Positions 40,246 to 49,573 of a DNA stretch of 64,000 nucleotides are shown piece after piece. Below the pieces are notes generated by a model. That model did no database searches, was not told the origin of the DNA, and saw nothing but the letters and a program-made list of their open reading frames with translations. Both the position numbers and the translations under genes were made by a program. The stretch comes from Paenalcaligenes sp050487225 (GTDB lineage: Bacteria; Pseudomonadota; Gammaproteobacteria; Burkholderiales; Burkholderiaceae_B): assembly GCF_050487225.1 (NCBI RefSeq), contig NZ_JBKQGY010000002.1, forward strand, positions 372,001-436,000. Direction: 5' to 3'. Every line of letters starts with the position of its first letter. Positions within the stretch are counted from its first letter, which is position 1.

Positions 40246-41253
40246 ATGACAAAACGAGAACACCCTTACTCACTACCTATACCCGCTAATCCGGACGACG
40301 CTGCCAACTACTGGTTCACCCGTCGCCACGGTGGCTTGATGCAGCCTGGTGATGAAGAACAATTTCAGTATTGGTTGGCGAAAAGCGCTGCACACAAACA
40401 GGCGTATGACGATGTGTGCGCTGTGTGGCAACTGACCCAACGCGTACCTGATGCCGTGTTCAAAGCGGTGTTGCCCTCGCCCCCCGCCAAAGCCCCTAAT
40501 CCGTCTAGACGCCAATTTTTATGGTGGGGCAGCGGTATGGCTGCGGCAGCCGTCACGGGTTTAGGCGTGCGCGCCTTGTGGCAAGACGAACCCATTCTGT
40601 TCCAAGAAAGTTATCAAACAGCACGTGGAGAACACCAAGAACTGCGATGGCTAGACGGCAGCACGGCATGGTTGAATACCGAAACCATGCTGCGCGTCAT
40701 GTTCTCGGCCTCGCAACGCTTAGCCTTACTAGAGCAAGGTGAAGCTCTATTCAAAGTAGGCATGGATCAAGAGCGGCCTTTCTTGGTACGCACCAACCAC
40801 GCTGAAATACACGCGTTGAATTCTGAATTTAGTGTGCGCCAAGACAATAACCAAACGGCCATTACCGTGTTGGCCGGTGAATTAGAGCTGCACTCAAATA
40901 ACTGGTGGTCTCGTTCGCGTGCACTGCTACGCCCCAACCAGCAATTGCGTATTCCTGCTGAAGGCTCATGGAGCGACATTGAAGTGGTCAATGCTACTGC
41001 TGTCGCTGCGTGGCATCGCAATCAAGTGGTGTTTGATCGCACCCCACTACGCCACATCATCCACGAACTAAACCGGTACCGTGCACAGCCTATATTCTTG
41101 GATGCCCCTATGTACGAAGCATCCAGACTCAGTGGCGTGTTTGAGCTGAATCATATTGATGATTTCTTGCTACGTTTACCAACATTGATCCCTGTGACTG
41201 TGCTACGTCAGGCTAACGGCAGCATTCTGATCGTGGCTCGTAATAGCGCGTAA
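40246..41253 (+). CDS. FecR family anti-sigma regulator (second copy)
   Basis: The 335-residue protein has the N-terminal DUF4880 domain (AANYWFTRRHGGLMQPGDEEQFQYWLAKSAAHKQAYDDV, about 13-52). A membrane helix around RRQFLWWGSGMAAAAVTGLGVRAL (about 88-112) is preceded by the basic SRRQF pattern typical of FecR proteins. The FecR domain (QTARGEHQELRWLDGSTAWLN to ELELHSNNWW) and a C-terminal DUF4974 (QVVFDRTPLRHIIHELNRY onward) follow. It sits 12 bases behind the sigma factor and 170 bases before the receptor. Confidence 0.92.
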   Translation: MTKREHPYSLPIPANPDDAANYWFTRRHGGLMQPGDEEQFQYWLAKSAAHKQAYDDVCAVWQLTQRVPDAVFKAVLPSPPAKAPNPSRRQFLWWGSGMAAAAVTGLGVRALWQDEPILFQESYQTARGEHQELRWLDGSTAWLNTETMLRVMFSASQRLALLEQGEALFKVGMDQERPFLVRTNHAEIHALNSEFSVRQDNNQTAITVLAGELELHSNNWWSRSRALLRPNQQLRIPAEGSWSDIEVVNATAVAAWHRNQVVFDRTPLRHIIHELNRYRAQPIFLDAPMYEASRLSGVFELNHIDDFLLRLPTLIPVTVLRQANGSILIVARNSA

Positions 41254-41292
41254 GCCGCGTCACGCCTCAAAAATACAAATAGTTACAATATA

Positions 41293-41311
41293 TTAATGAG
41301 AATGATTACGG
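41293..41311 (+). promoter_or_regulatory. Fur-box-like site before the second TonB receptor
   Basis: TTAATGAGAATGATTACGG contains AATGAGAATGATTA, a good Fur-type match, about 110 bases before the receptor start. Confidence 0.65.
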
Positions 41312-41422
41312 GTTTCATTGCTAATTCTACTCTCTGTAATAGAAGCAGTGATTGCATCATAGCGCCCACTGCCTGGGAAGGCCCGCCTCGCGGGCTCGCA
41401 TGGAGCAATAGAGTAGAGCAAC

Positions 41423-43936
41423 GTGAACAGCATCATCAACGCCACACCACTTACGTCTGAACAGACCCCCTCCTCGGTACACCAATCTAAAAAATGGGTT
41501 TTTGCCACGCTGCTATGCCTCAGTTGTGCCGTCGCACAACCCGTGAGTGCAGCAGAACAATCGGCACGCCATATCAGTATTCCGGCGCAACCCCTGACCA
41601 CCGCCCTATTAGCCTTTGGTCAGCAAAACCATGTACAGATTTACTACCTTCCAGAAATGGTTGCGGGCTTGCAGGCCCCTGCTGTTGAAGGTACTTTCAC
41701 GCCCCACGAAACGCTAAACCGCCTGATACAAGGCACTGGTTTGATTGTGGAATGGCAAGGCAATAGTGTGACATTGAGCCGCAATCTAGAAGGCTCGCCT
41801 AACCAATTGGCGCCTGTACGCGTACAAGGCTCTGCCAGCTCCACCACAGAAGGCACAGGCGAATACATCATGGCGGGCACCAGCAACACCGCTACCCGCC
41901 TGAACATGGATACCCAACATACGCCGCAATCCGTCAGCGTGATGACACGCCAACAAATGGATGACTTTGGGCTGACCAACTTCGATGAAGTTCTGAATTT
42001 CACCACAGGTATTACTGCCGCTACAGCATCCCCAGGGGGCGGATACCAGTTTCAGTCACGCGGTTTTTCTATCACCAACGTACAAGTAGATGGCATGCAA
42101 AGCAGCTATCGCTCGGCCGGTCGTGGTGCGTTTAACCCCATTTCCTTAGACATGGATTTGTATGACCGAGTGGAAGTAGTACGTGGTGCTACTGGTTTGC
42201 TGTCACCCACCGGTGAGCCTTCCGCTCTGATCAACCTGATTCGTAAACGTCCTCAAGCCACTTTTGGCGCACGTTTAAACACGCATATTGGGTCATGGAA
42301 AGACCGTCGCGTCACGGCTGATGTGACTGGCCCCCTGACTGAAGATGGCCGTTTGCGTATGCGCGTCATCGGTTCGCACAAAGCAGCGGATTCCTTTATT
42401 GATAGGACAAACAACAAGAGCAACCTGCTGTCCGGAATCATAGAGTTCGACATCACTGACAGCACGCTATTAACAGCGGGCTACGACTTCCAAAACTCAA
42501 AGCTTAACGGTGAGTCGAACATGGGTATCCCCCTGTTTGACTCTAACGGCGAGCGTATTGATGTCTCACGCTCCATGTCTCTCGCTCCAGATTGGACGTA
42601 CTGGAACAAGCGTCATCAAAATGCGTTTATCTCTATTGAGCACGAGTTTGATAACGACTGGACAGCCAAAATTAGCTATAGCCATCAACGCGATGATGGC
42701 GATGCTGTGATTACGGGTTGGGGTGCAGGCGTGAACCCCGTAGTGAATCCTGACGGCTCAGGCGTAGGTATTCGTACCAACTTGGCGGCCGAAGGCTACC
42801 GACTACAAGACAACTTAGAACTGTCTGCTAGCGGCCCTTTCGAGTTGCTAGGTCGCCAGCACCAGTTGATGTTTGGGTTTAACGGTACACGCAAACGCGA
42901 CACCTCATACACCATGAACATCAGCGATACCAATAACTGGTATATCCCAAACATTTATGATTGGGACGGTGCTATGCCTGAGCCTGTAGTGAGTCGCTCA
43001 GGCGCGTGGACACGCACCCACACACGTGAATACGGCTTTTTTGCAGGCACACGTTTAAACATTATTGATCCCCTGAACGTGATTCTGGGTATGCGGTTGT
43101 CGGACTACAAAACCTACCGCGACAACTACAACACCTCGGGTAACTTCACTGGCGTATCCGGCGAGCTGCGCAACAAAAACGAAATCACCCCGTACTTCGG
43201 TGTGACCTACGATTTTCTGCCTAACCTAACCGGTTACGCCAGCTACACACGCCTGTTCCAACCGCAAGGCTACAAAGACAAAGATGACAACTACCTAGAC
43301 CCCATTACCGGTGAGAACCGTGAGTTGGGCTTAAAAGGGAGTTTGCTGGATGAAAAAGTGCAGTTCTCGGTATCGGCCTTCCAAACCAAGCAAAACAACT
43401 TGGCAGTACTAGACCCCTCAGTACCCGACGACTTCGTCTTACCTGACGGTAGCCGCCCTTATGTGTCTTCCGGCGCGGGTAACAAAACCAAAGGCTTTGA
43501 GATCGAGCTAAGTGGGGCGCTCACCAACAACTGGAACATGTTTGCCTCATACAGCTACGCCAGCACCAAAGATGGCAAAGGCGAACGCATCATGACCTAC
43601 ATTCCAAGCCGCACCTTCAGACTGGGTACTAACTACAGTTTCACTGGTGCACTGCAAGGTTTAAGTGCAGGTGCAACGATTAACTGGTTTGGCAAACGTG
43701 ACCTGTGGACGGCTGGACGTGCTTACACCGCCAAAAACGGTAAAGCACTGGATGCCACACACAGCAGTTATGCTGTTGTTGGCTTGCATGCTAACTACCG
43801 CATCAACTCACACTGGAACGCCAGACTGACCGTGAACAACGTCTTTAACAAGCGTTATTACGACAACTTTGTGATTTTCCGTGCCCGTTACGGCGCACCA
43901 CGTAACGTCTATCTGTCTGTTGATTATCAGTGGTAA
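41423..43936 (+). CDS. TonB-dependent siderophore receptor with STN domain (second copy)
   Basis: The 837-residue receptor has a long signal sequence (hydrophobic part WVFATLLCLSCAVAQPVSA, cleavage near residue 43). The STN domain is at about 49-120 (RHISIPAQPLTTALLAFGQQ ... GTGLIVEWQGNSVTLSR), the plug includes TPQSVSVMTRQQMDDFG and VEVVRGATGLLSPTGEPSALINLIRKRP, and the barrel ends YLSVDYQW. The plug pattern (ATGLLSPTGEPSALINLIRKRP) is that of the FpvA/pyoverdine- and ferripyoverdine-like class. FecI and FecR upstream plus Fur-like sites make it the second surface-signalling iron system of the window. It differs clearly in sequence from the receptor at 6-8.4 kb, so a different ligand is likely. 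Confidence 0.94.
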   Translation: MNSIINATPLTSEQTPSSVHQSKKWVFATLLCLSCAVAQPVSAAEQSARHISIPAQPLTTALLAFGQQNHVQIYYLPEMVAGLQAPAVEGTFTPHETLNRLIQGTGLIVEWQGNSVTLSRNLEGSPNQLAPVRVQGSASSTTEGTGEYIMAGTSNTATRLNMDTQHTPQSVSVMTRQQMDDFGLTNFDEVLNFTTGITAATASPGGGYQFQSRGFSITNVQVDGMQSSYRSAGRGAFNPISLDMDLYDRVEVVRGATGLLSPTGEPSALINLIRKRPQATFGARLNTHIGSWKDRRVTADVTGPLTEDGRLRMRVIGSHKAADSFIDRTNNKSNLLSGIIEFDITDSTLLTAGYDFQNSKLNGESNMGIPLFDSNGERIDVSRSMSLAPDWTYWNKRHQNAFISIEHEFDNDWTAKISYSHQRDDGDAVITGWGAGVNPVVNPDGSGVGIRTNLAAEGYRLQDNLELSASGPFELLGRQHQLMFGFNGTRKRDTSYTMNISDTNNWYIPNIYDWDGAMPEPVVSRSGAWTRTHTREYGFFAGTRLNIIDPLNVILGMRLSDYKTYRDNYNTSGNFTGVSGELRNKNEITPYFGVTYDFLPNLTGYASYTRLFQPQGYKDKDDNYLDPITGENRELGLKGSLLDEKVQFSVSAFQTKQNNLAVLDPSVPDDFVLPDGSRPYVSSGAGNKTKGFEIELSGALTNNWNMFASYSYASTKDGKGERIMTYIPSRTFRLGTNYSFTGALQGLSAGATINWFGKRDLWTAGRAYTAKNGKALDATHSSYAVVGLHANYRINSHWNARLTVNNVFNKRYYDNFVIFRARYGAPRNVYLSVDYQW

Positions 43937-43961
43937 TCCCAACTTTTTTGAGTCTACCCCT

Positions 43962-45203
43962 ATGACACCGTTTACTGCCCGTCCCTTTGCTCGTGGTTTA
44001 TACCTCGCCATCGTACTAGGCTTATCAGCCACGCATGTGCACGCTAAAACCCCACCGCAACCTGCCTACCAACCCGTAACGGAAGCCCAGATTGTGCAGC
44101 AACCTACTGCCAAAGAAGTGCTGGAAATCGTGTACAGCCCTAGCCAAGCTAGCCTGTACGTGTCGTCCCCCAACTGGCAAGACGAAACCTTGTCGCGCAC
44201 TCTGGTGCTAGACCCTAAAACCTTGGCGATTCAAGGTGAGATCCCCATGGAGGTAAAAAGCTTCGGGATTGCCTTGGATGATGCGGCCAACCGCTTGTAC
44301 CTTACACAAGGTTTTAACGGCAGCATCGCCGTGGTGGACACCAGCACCAACACCGTGCTGAAACGCATTCCTATACAAGACAAAATCAACTTCCAAGACA
44401 CCATTGCTGCCGCTGACTTCGGTCAAGAGCGCAAAGACGGCCTGTTGAAAATGTTGGAGCGTTTTAAAGTCACCGACGACTACCAATACAAAACACGCGA
44501 ACTGGTTGTGGATAAGAAAAACCACCGCTTGTTTGCACCGGGCTTGGGCTTAGGTTTTGACAGCGTGCTGTTCGTGGTGAACACCGATAGCTTAGAGCTA
44601 GAAAAAGTAATGCCAGGCTTTGGCTATAACGTTGCTGGCATCACCGTAGACGAAGCCAACAACCGCGTATTTGTCGCAAACATGCAAGGCCAGATCATGG
44701 TGGTAAATAGCCAAACGCTAGAAATTGACGACGTGTGGGAAGTACAAGCCGATCAGTTGCTGAACTTGGTGTACGACCCAGCTCAAAACCGCTTGTTTGG
44801 TGTGGACCAAGGCATTGATAGAGATGCCCCACGCAACCTGCACTTAGAGCGTGAGTACACACGACGCAGCCCTGGTCATCAGGTGTTTGTGCTGAATGCT
44901 GAAAACGGCGAGACCTTAGCTGTGATGCCTACAGGCGAAGTGCCTATTGGTCTGCGCTTTGATGAAGCCTCTCAACGTTTGTTTGTGGCAAACCGTGGTG
45001 GCGTACGTGAAGAAGAAGGTAAGGGTTCGGTCAGCATTTTTGACACCGTAACCTACCAACCTTTGCAAACCATTGAGCTAACCCCACACCCTAATAGCGT
45101 GGAATACATCCCTTCTGAAAAAGCGCTGTATGTATCGGTCAAAAATGACGGCAACAGCAAAAAAGCAGAAACACCAGAAAGCATGGTGCGTATCCAGTTC
45201 TAA
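43962..45203 (+). CDS. YncE-like secreted beta-propeller protein
   Basis: A GTG-started frame opens at 43881 inside the receptor gene; the ATG at 43962 begins a proper signal peptide (RGLYLAIVLGLSATHVHAKT), so it is chosen (413 residues). The mature protein contains YVTN/YncE-type repeats with recurring DEANNRVFVAN, DEASQRLFVANRGG and DDAANRLYLTQG blades, about seven in all. YncE in Escherichia coli is iron-regulated and periplasmic with unclear function. Here it lies 25 bases downstream of the siderophore receptor, so it probably shares its iron-responsive transcription. Confidence 0.85.
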   Translation: MTPFTARPFARGLYLAIVLGLSATHVHAKTPPQPAYQPVTEAQIVQQPTAKEVLEIVYSPSQASLYVSSPNWQDETLSRTLVLDPKTLAIQGEIPMEVKSFGIALDDAANRLYLTQGFNGSIAVVDTSTNTVLKRIPIQDKINFQDTIAAADFGQERKDGLLKMLERFKVTDDYQYKTRELVVDKKNHRLFAPGLGLGFDSVLFVVNTDSLELEKVMPGFGYNVAGITVDEANNRVFVANMQGQIMVVNSQTLEIDDVWEVQADQLLNLVYDPAQNRLFGVDQGIDRDAPRNLHLEREYTRRSPGHQVFVLNAENGETLAVMPTGEVPIGLRFDEASQRLFVANRGGVREEEGKGSVSIFDTVTYQPLQTIELTPHPNSVEYIPSEKALYVSVKNDGNSKKAETPESMVRIQF

Positions 45204-45254
45204 CCGCAGTTCCTAGCAGTGACACGATTTGATTAACTACTTGACGGTAGCTTT

Positions 45255-45283
45255 CCTCCCCACTTTGTGGGGAGGTTTTTTTT
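45255..45283 (+). terminator. intrinsic terminator after the second iron-uptake unit
   Basis: CCTCCCCAC (45255-45263) and GTGGGGAGG form a perfect 9-bp stem with a TTT loop, followed by eight T. Confidence 0.9.
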
Positions 45284-45319
45284 GCGTACTAACGTGTTCA
45301 CACTCGCAGCAACAGCGTA

Positions 45320-46270
45320 TTACTCCATGTCATACGCAACTGCTTCGGTGCTGATCACATTGTTTTTAGGCTGTTCGTCTACCAACAAACGGAACACATC
45401 AGGTCTGGAGTAATGCCCCACCACATCCAGATCAAACTTGCCACGAATGGTATCGTCCACATCAATTTCTGCATACAACACACATTCGCTATCGTGGTTA
45501 GGGCCTGCCAATATTTCACCTGTTGGGCTCACGATAACGCTACCACCACGGAAAATCACAGCATCCGCGCTATCACCTTGGATGGCATCGTAATCTTCAG
45601 GGTAGTCACCACGCGTCGCGTACTGACATGCACTAAACACAAAGCAACGCCCTTCAATCGCAATATGTTGCATGGATGGTAACCATACATCACGATCATC
45701 GGCAGTAGGTGCGCAATACAGTTGCACCCCTTTGGCGTACATGTAGGTACGGAACAAAGGCATGTAGTTTTCCCAGCAAATTACGGTACCCAATTTTGCA
45801 CCCAAACTGGTGTCGTACACGGGCATGGTAGAGCCATCACCTTGACCCCAAATGATGCGTTCCATTGCAGTAGGCACCAATTTACGGTGTTTACCCAGTA
45901 GCTCACCATCTGGCCCAAAATGCAGTGCGGTGCAGTAAATCGTGCCCTGCTCGCGCTCCATCACACCAATCACCACATAAGCGTTGGCTTCTTTTGCAGC
46001 CGCACCAATGCGATCAGTTTCTGGCCCGGGTACATCAATAGCTCCGTTGTAATAACGTAGGTATTCTTCTTTACCGCGCGGTTGACGGCCACCTACACGC
46101 GCACCGAAATCCAACCCTTTGGGGTAGCCCGATAACGTCGCTTCAGGAAACACGATCAGATTAGCCCCTTGTGCGGCGGCTTCTTCAATACGTGACACCA
46201 CTTTATCGGTGCTTTTAGCCTTATCAAACGGCACGGCACTCATCTGTACTACTGCTGCACGAAATGTCAT
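45320..46270 (-). CDS. nitrilase (carbon-nitrogen hydrolase superfamily)
   Basis: The 316-residue enzyme has the complete catalytic triad in family context: E43 (FPEATLSGYPKG), K130 (LLGKHRKLVPTAMER) and C165 (GTVICWENYMPLFR). Further true-nitrilase (branch 1) signatures are AVVQMSAVPFD at the start, IWGQGDGSTMPVYDT and GRCFVFSACQY. It should hydrolyse a nitrile to carboxylate plus ammonia. A strong AGGAGGAG precedes the ATG. It is the last gene behind a Liv-type ABC importer, 31 bases after its final ATPase, suggesting the importer brings in the nitrile, a related amide, or a product-linked nitrogen compound. It is somewhat shorter than many arylacetonitrilases (about 350), lacking the variable C-terminal tail. 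Confidence 0.92.
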   Translation of the reverse strand: MTFRAAVVQMSAVPFDKAKSTDKVVSRIEEAAAQGANLIVFPEATLSGYPKGLDFGARVGGRQPRGKEEYLRYYNGAIDVPGPETDRIGAAAKEANAYVVIGVMEREQGTIYCTALHFGPDGELLGKHRKLVPTAMERIIWGQGDGSTMPVYDTSLGAKLGTVICWENYMPLFRTYMYAKGVQLYCAPTADDRDVWLPSMQHIAIEGRCFVFSACQYATRGDYPEDYDAIQGDSADAVIFRGGSVIVSPTGEILAGPNHDSECVLYAEIDVDDTIRGKFDLDVVGHYSRPDVFRLLVDEQPKNNVISTEAVAYDME

Positions 46271-46301
46271 TTAGGTTCTCCTCCTACCTAGTAAATACGG
46301 C

Positions 46302-46961
46302 TTAAGCCACCAAACTGCCACGCTCAATGGTCAGAAATTGATCGGCAATAGGCTCCAATAATTTGGGATTAGACTCAGTAATCAAAATGGATAGATCGGG
46401 CTGTGCTTGGCGCAGCGCTTTCAACGATTCGGCATAGCGGATGGCGAGCGCTGGCGCTAAGCCCTGAAAAGGCTCATCCAACAAAATCAGTTTGTCACCC
46501 GCCATCAGTGCGCGCCCTAGCGCCACCATTTTTTGCTGACCGCCAGAGATCAGCCCACCTAAGCGGCTGCCTATCTGCTCAAGTTCGGGGGACAAGCTGT
46601 AGATCAGCGCCAAACGGCGACCTATTTCAGCCTGTGATAATTTGCAGGCCCACGCAGGCACCAACATGTTGTCCAGCACCGTGAACTTGGCAATCAGCCG
46701 GCGCTCTTCAGGCGCATAACCTATGCCCAACATGGGCCTATCATGCGCCTGACGTTGGTTAAGATTGACGCCTTGAAACTCCATCTCGCCTTCACTGACG
46801 GGCAATAAACCCATGAGGGTGCGCAACAAGGAGGTTTTGCCTGCGCCATTGCGACCTATCAATGCCGTGGTTTTGCCTTTTTCTAAGGCGAAGCTCACTT
46901 GCCTCACAACGGTGTTACCCGCAATCTGGCTGCTTAGCGTACGTACATTCAACGCCATCAC
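46302..46961 (-). CDS. LivF-type ABC transporter ATPase
   Basis: The 219-residue nucleotide-binding domain has Walker A GRNGAGKTS (about 37-45), LSGGQQKM-like signature ISGGQQKMVALGRALM, and Walker B LILLDEPFQGLAP. The MLGIGYAPEERRLIAKFTVLDNMLVPA segment is LivF-like. It starts inside the LivG stop (four-base overlap). It is part of the importer preceding the nitrilase gene. Confidence 0.92.
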   Translation of the reverse strand: MMALNVRTLSSQIAGNTVVRQVSFALEKGKTTALIGRNGAGKTSLLRTLMGLLPVSEGEMEFQGVNLNQRQAHDRPMLGIGYAPEERRLIAKFTVLDNMLVPAWACKLSQAEIGRRLALIYSLSPELEQIGSRLGGLISGGQQKMVALGRALMAGDKLILLDEPFQGLAPALAIRYAESLKALRQAQPDLSILITESNPKLLEPIADQFLTIERGSLVA

Positions 46962-47704
46962 ATCACCCCCACTACGTTTTTGATGACATCTTCACGCGTC
47001 AAGATGTCGGCTGGCGTACCATCTGCAGCCACTTGGCCGGCATTCCACACCAGCACTCTGTCCATGTATTTCTCTACCAGCTCCATGTCGTGTTCCACGA
47101 TCAAGGCGGTAATGCCTTGTTGGCGCAGCACCGGTACTAAGGTGTCCATAATCAGGAACTTCTCTTGTGAGCTCACTCCGCTGGTGGGCTCATCCATCAA
47201 CAACAAGCTGGGGCGCAATGCCATAGAAGCGGCAATATCAATAAGCTTGCGTATGCCTTCGGGCAGATCAGAAATAATGGTTTGGGCGTAACGATCCAAG
47301 CCAAACATATCCAACAACTCATGCGCCTCTGTCAGCCACGCACGTTGGTATAACGACTTCAAATTCCAGAAACCATGACGGCTCGCCAGCGCCACCAGCA
47401 AGTTTTCTACTACCGTTTGCTCACTGAACAATTGCGGTAGCTGGAAACTTCTGGCGACACCTAAACGTGTAATACGGCGTGGTTTCAAGCGCGTAATGTC
47501 TTGCCCCTGAAAGCTCACGCACCCAGACTGTGCCGGCACATAGCCAGTGCAAATGTTTAAGAAGGTGCTTTTACCCGAGCCGTTAGGCCCGATGATGGCG
47601 GCTAGCTCACCCTGATACAGCGCCAAGTTGGCGTCATTCGCCGCCTTCACACCACCGAATTCCAGATGTATGTGCTCGGCTGTCAAAATAGCGGTGCGGG
47701 TCAT
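46958..47704 (-). CDS. LivG-type ABC transporter ATPase
   Basis: The frame extends upstream to 47812, but the ATG at 47704, which overlaps the LivM stop by four bases (ATGA), gives the normal LivG start MTRTAILTAEHIHLEFGGVKA, 248 residues. Walker A is GPNGSGKST and Walker B LLLMDEPTSGV; the LivG-type QLPQLFSEQTVVENLLVA stretch and the C-terminal VLVWNAGQVAADGTPADILT are present. It is the second ATPase of the hydrophobic/branched amino-acid transporter class here. Confidence 0.92.
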   Translation of the reverse strand: MTRTAILTAEHIHLEFGGVKAANDANLALYQGELAAIIGPNGSGKSTFLNICTGYVPAQSGCVSFQGQDITRLKPRRITRLGVARSFQLPQLFSEQTVVENLLVALASRHGFWNLKSLYQRAWLTEAHELLDMFGLDRYAQTIISDLPEGIRKLIDIAASMALRPSLLLMDEPTSGVSSQEKFLIMDTLVPVLRQQGITALIVEHDMELVEKYMDRVLVWNAGQVAADGTPADILTREDVIKNVVGVM

Positions 47705-48660
47705 GCTTGCTCTCCTTTTACGGTGCGCTGTTTCTTCTCTAACAAGCTCCAAATACCGCCTGGGGCAAACATCACCATTCCCAACAGCAACAAGCCCATC
47801 ATCAATTGCCAAGCATTCACAGCATAGGCACTGACCGCGGCGCGCATCAGTTCAAACACCAACGCGCCCAATATCGCGCCTCGCAAATGCCCCATACCCC
47901 CTAGCACAGTAATAAATACGAACTCGGCGGACAACGCCCAATACGAGAGTTCAGGGGTTACGTGCCCAGTAGAAAAGGCCACAATAAAACCACCCAAGCC
48001 ACACAACATGGCTGAGACCACATGCCCGGAATAAAACACGCGGTAAGCAGACAGCCCCATGTATTCCAAGCGGGTTTCGTTAGTTTTAATAGCACGCAGC
48101 GCGGCCCCTACTGGCGAATGCAAATACTGCACGCACAAGCGGTACGCACCGCACAGCATCACTAGCGACAAACCGTAGAACCACCACGCGAAGTCACGCG
48201 CTTCTAGGCTCATGCTCAATAGCGACACTTGGCGCACACCTAAGCCATCACTACCGCCAGTCAGTTCATACAGCTTGAACAACAGTGAGAAACCCACCAT
48301 GGAAAAAGCCAAATTCAGCATGCCGTAAAAAATGCCGCGATAACGCGCCAAAATCAGCCCTAACACTGCCCCTAACAAGGCACTGCTAACGGCACTGGCC
48401 ACCATAATCCACAGAACATCCCACTGCGTGACGCGGGACAAGGCCGCAGCCGTGTACGCCCCACACGCGAAATACAGCGCGTGTCCAAATGACACTTGGC
48501 CTGCTCGCAAGAGTAAAAACATACCCATGGCGCACAATGCCAAGGCCATTGCCACCGACAGCGACGAGCGCAATGACATATTCAACATGGGCAACACCAC
48601 AAACAGCCCGAATACCACGCTGTTCATGCCCAACGATTTCAACGATGCCTTCATGTTCAT
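47701..48660 (-). CDS. LivM-type ABC transporter permease
   Basis: The 319-residue protein has about nine to ten membrane helices. Family marks are GQVSFGHALYFACGAYTAAAL (about 54-74), ALRAIKTNETRLEYMGLSAYRVFYSGHVVSAMLCGLGGFI and FVFITVLGGMGHLRGAILGALVFELM. The start overlaps the LivH stop by four bases. Confidence 0.92.
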   Translation of the reverse strand: MNMKASLKSLGMNSVVFGLFVVLPMLNMSLRSSLSVAMALALCAMGMFLLLRAGQVSFGHALYFACGAYTAAALSRVTQWDVLWIMVASAVSSALLGAVLGLILARYRGIFYGMLNLAFSMVGFSLLFKLYELTGGSDGLGVRQVSLLSMSLEARDFAWWFYGLSLVMLCGAYRLCVQYLHSPVGAALRAIKTNETRLEYMGLSAYRVFYSGHVVSAMLCGLGGFIVAFSTGHVTPELSYWALSAEFVFITVLGGMGHLRGAILGALVFELMRAAVSAYAVNAWQLMMGLLLLGMVMFAPGGIWSLLEKKQRTVKGEQA

Positions 48661-49556
48661 AACCTTTTGATCTCTGCACGACCAAAGAGGCCGTAGGGCT
48701 TCACTAGCAAAATGATGGTCATCACGATGTACGGCACTACCGTCGCCAAATCGCTATATAAATAGGTGGCAAATGCTTGCGCTAACCCAATTAACAAAGC
48801 GGTCACGGCTGCACCTTGAAACTGCCCCAACCCCGCAGACGCCACAATGGCAAAGGACAACACAATGGCATCCGCCCCAATACCGGGCACCAGCGACGTG
48901 GTGGACGAGGCCAAGGTGCCACCCAAAGCGGCTAATGACGCCCCCAACGCAAAGGTCCACAGATAGACTTTGCTGGCATTAATACCCAGTGTGGTGGCAA
49001 CTTCTCGGTCTTCGATCACCGCACGAATGAGCTTGCCTTGGCGGCTACGGTTAAAGAACACGCTTAACGCCACCATCACCACGACTGCGCTTAATGGCAG
49101 TACGAACAGCTGATAGCGTGTGTAGAAAATATCGAATACTTCGGTGCTGCCCAACAGTGCAGACGGTGCATCGTAAAAATACGGCTCTACCCCAAACACC
49201 AGCTTTTGTACGTCTTCTAAAACCATGAAGATGCCAAAGGTGGCCAACAGTTGCAGGCTGTGTTCCTTATCGTAAATGCGTCGAAGCACCACTCGTTCGA
49301 TGAAAGCCCCCAACGGCACGCCAACTAAGACGGCAGCAAACACCAAGAGCGGAAAGCTCAGCCAACTGCCCTCTGCACCAAACAGATACTCGCCCAGCAC
49401 GGCTGCCGCATAGGCCCCCAGCGCATAAAAACTGCCGTGCGCCACATTCAAAATGCGCATGATGCCGAAGATTAAACTCAGCCCCACAGCAATTAAGAAC
49501 AAAATGGAGGCCTGGGCAACGCCGTCCAGCGTTGCCAGTAAGAAAATTTGTGTCAT
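48657..49556 (-). CDS. LivH-type ABC transporter permease
   Basis: The 299-residue protein has about eight helices and the LivH pattern LIFGIMRILNVAHGSFYALGAYAAAVL (about 28-54) and RAVIEDREVATTLGINASKVYLWTFALGASLAALGGTL (about 178-215). It follows the binding-protein gene by 17 bases. Confidence 0.92.
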   Translation of the reverse strand: MTQIFLLATLDGVAQASILFLIAVGLSLIFGIMRILNVAHGSFYALGAYAAAVLGEYLFGAEGSWLSFPLLVFAAVLVGVPLGAFIERVVLRRIYDKEHSLQLLATFGIFMVLEDVQKLVFGVEPYFYDAPSALLGSTEVFDIFYTRYQLFVLPLSAVVVMVALSVFFNRSRQGKLIRAVIEDREVATTLGINASKVYLWTFALGASLAALGGTLASSTTSLVPGIGADAIVLSFAIVASAGLGQFQGAAVTALLIGLAQAFATYLYSDLATVVPYIVMTIILLVKPYGLFGRAEIKRL

Positions 49557-49573
49557 AAGCGTTCAGTAACGTA

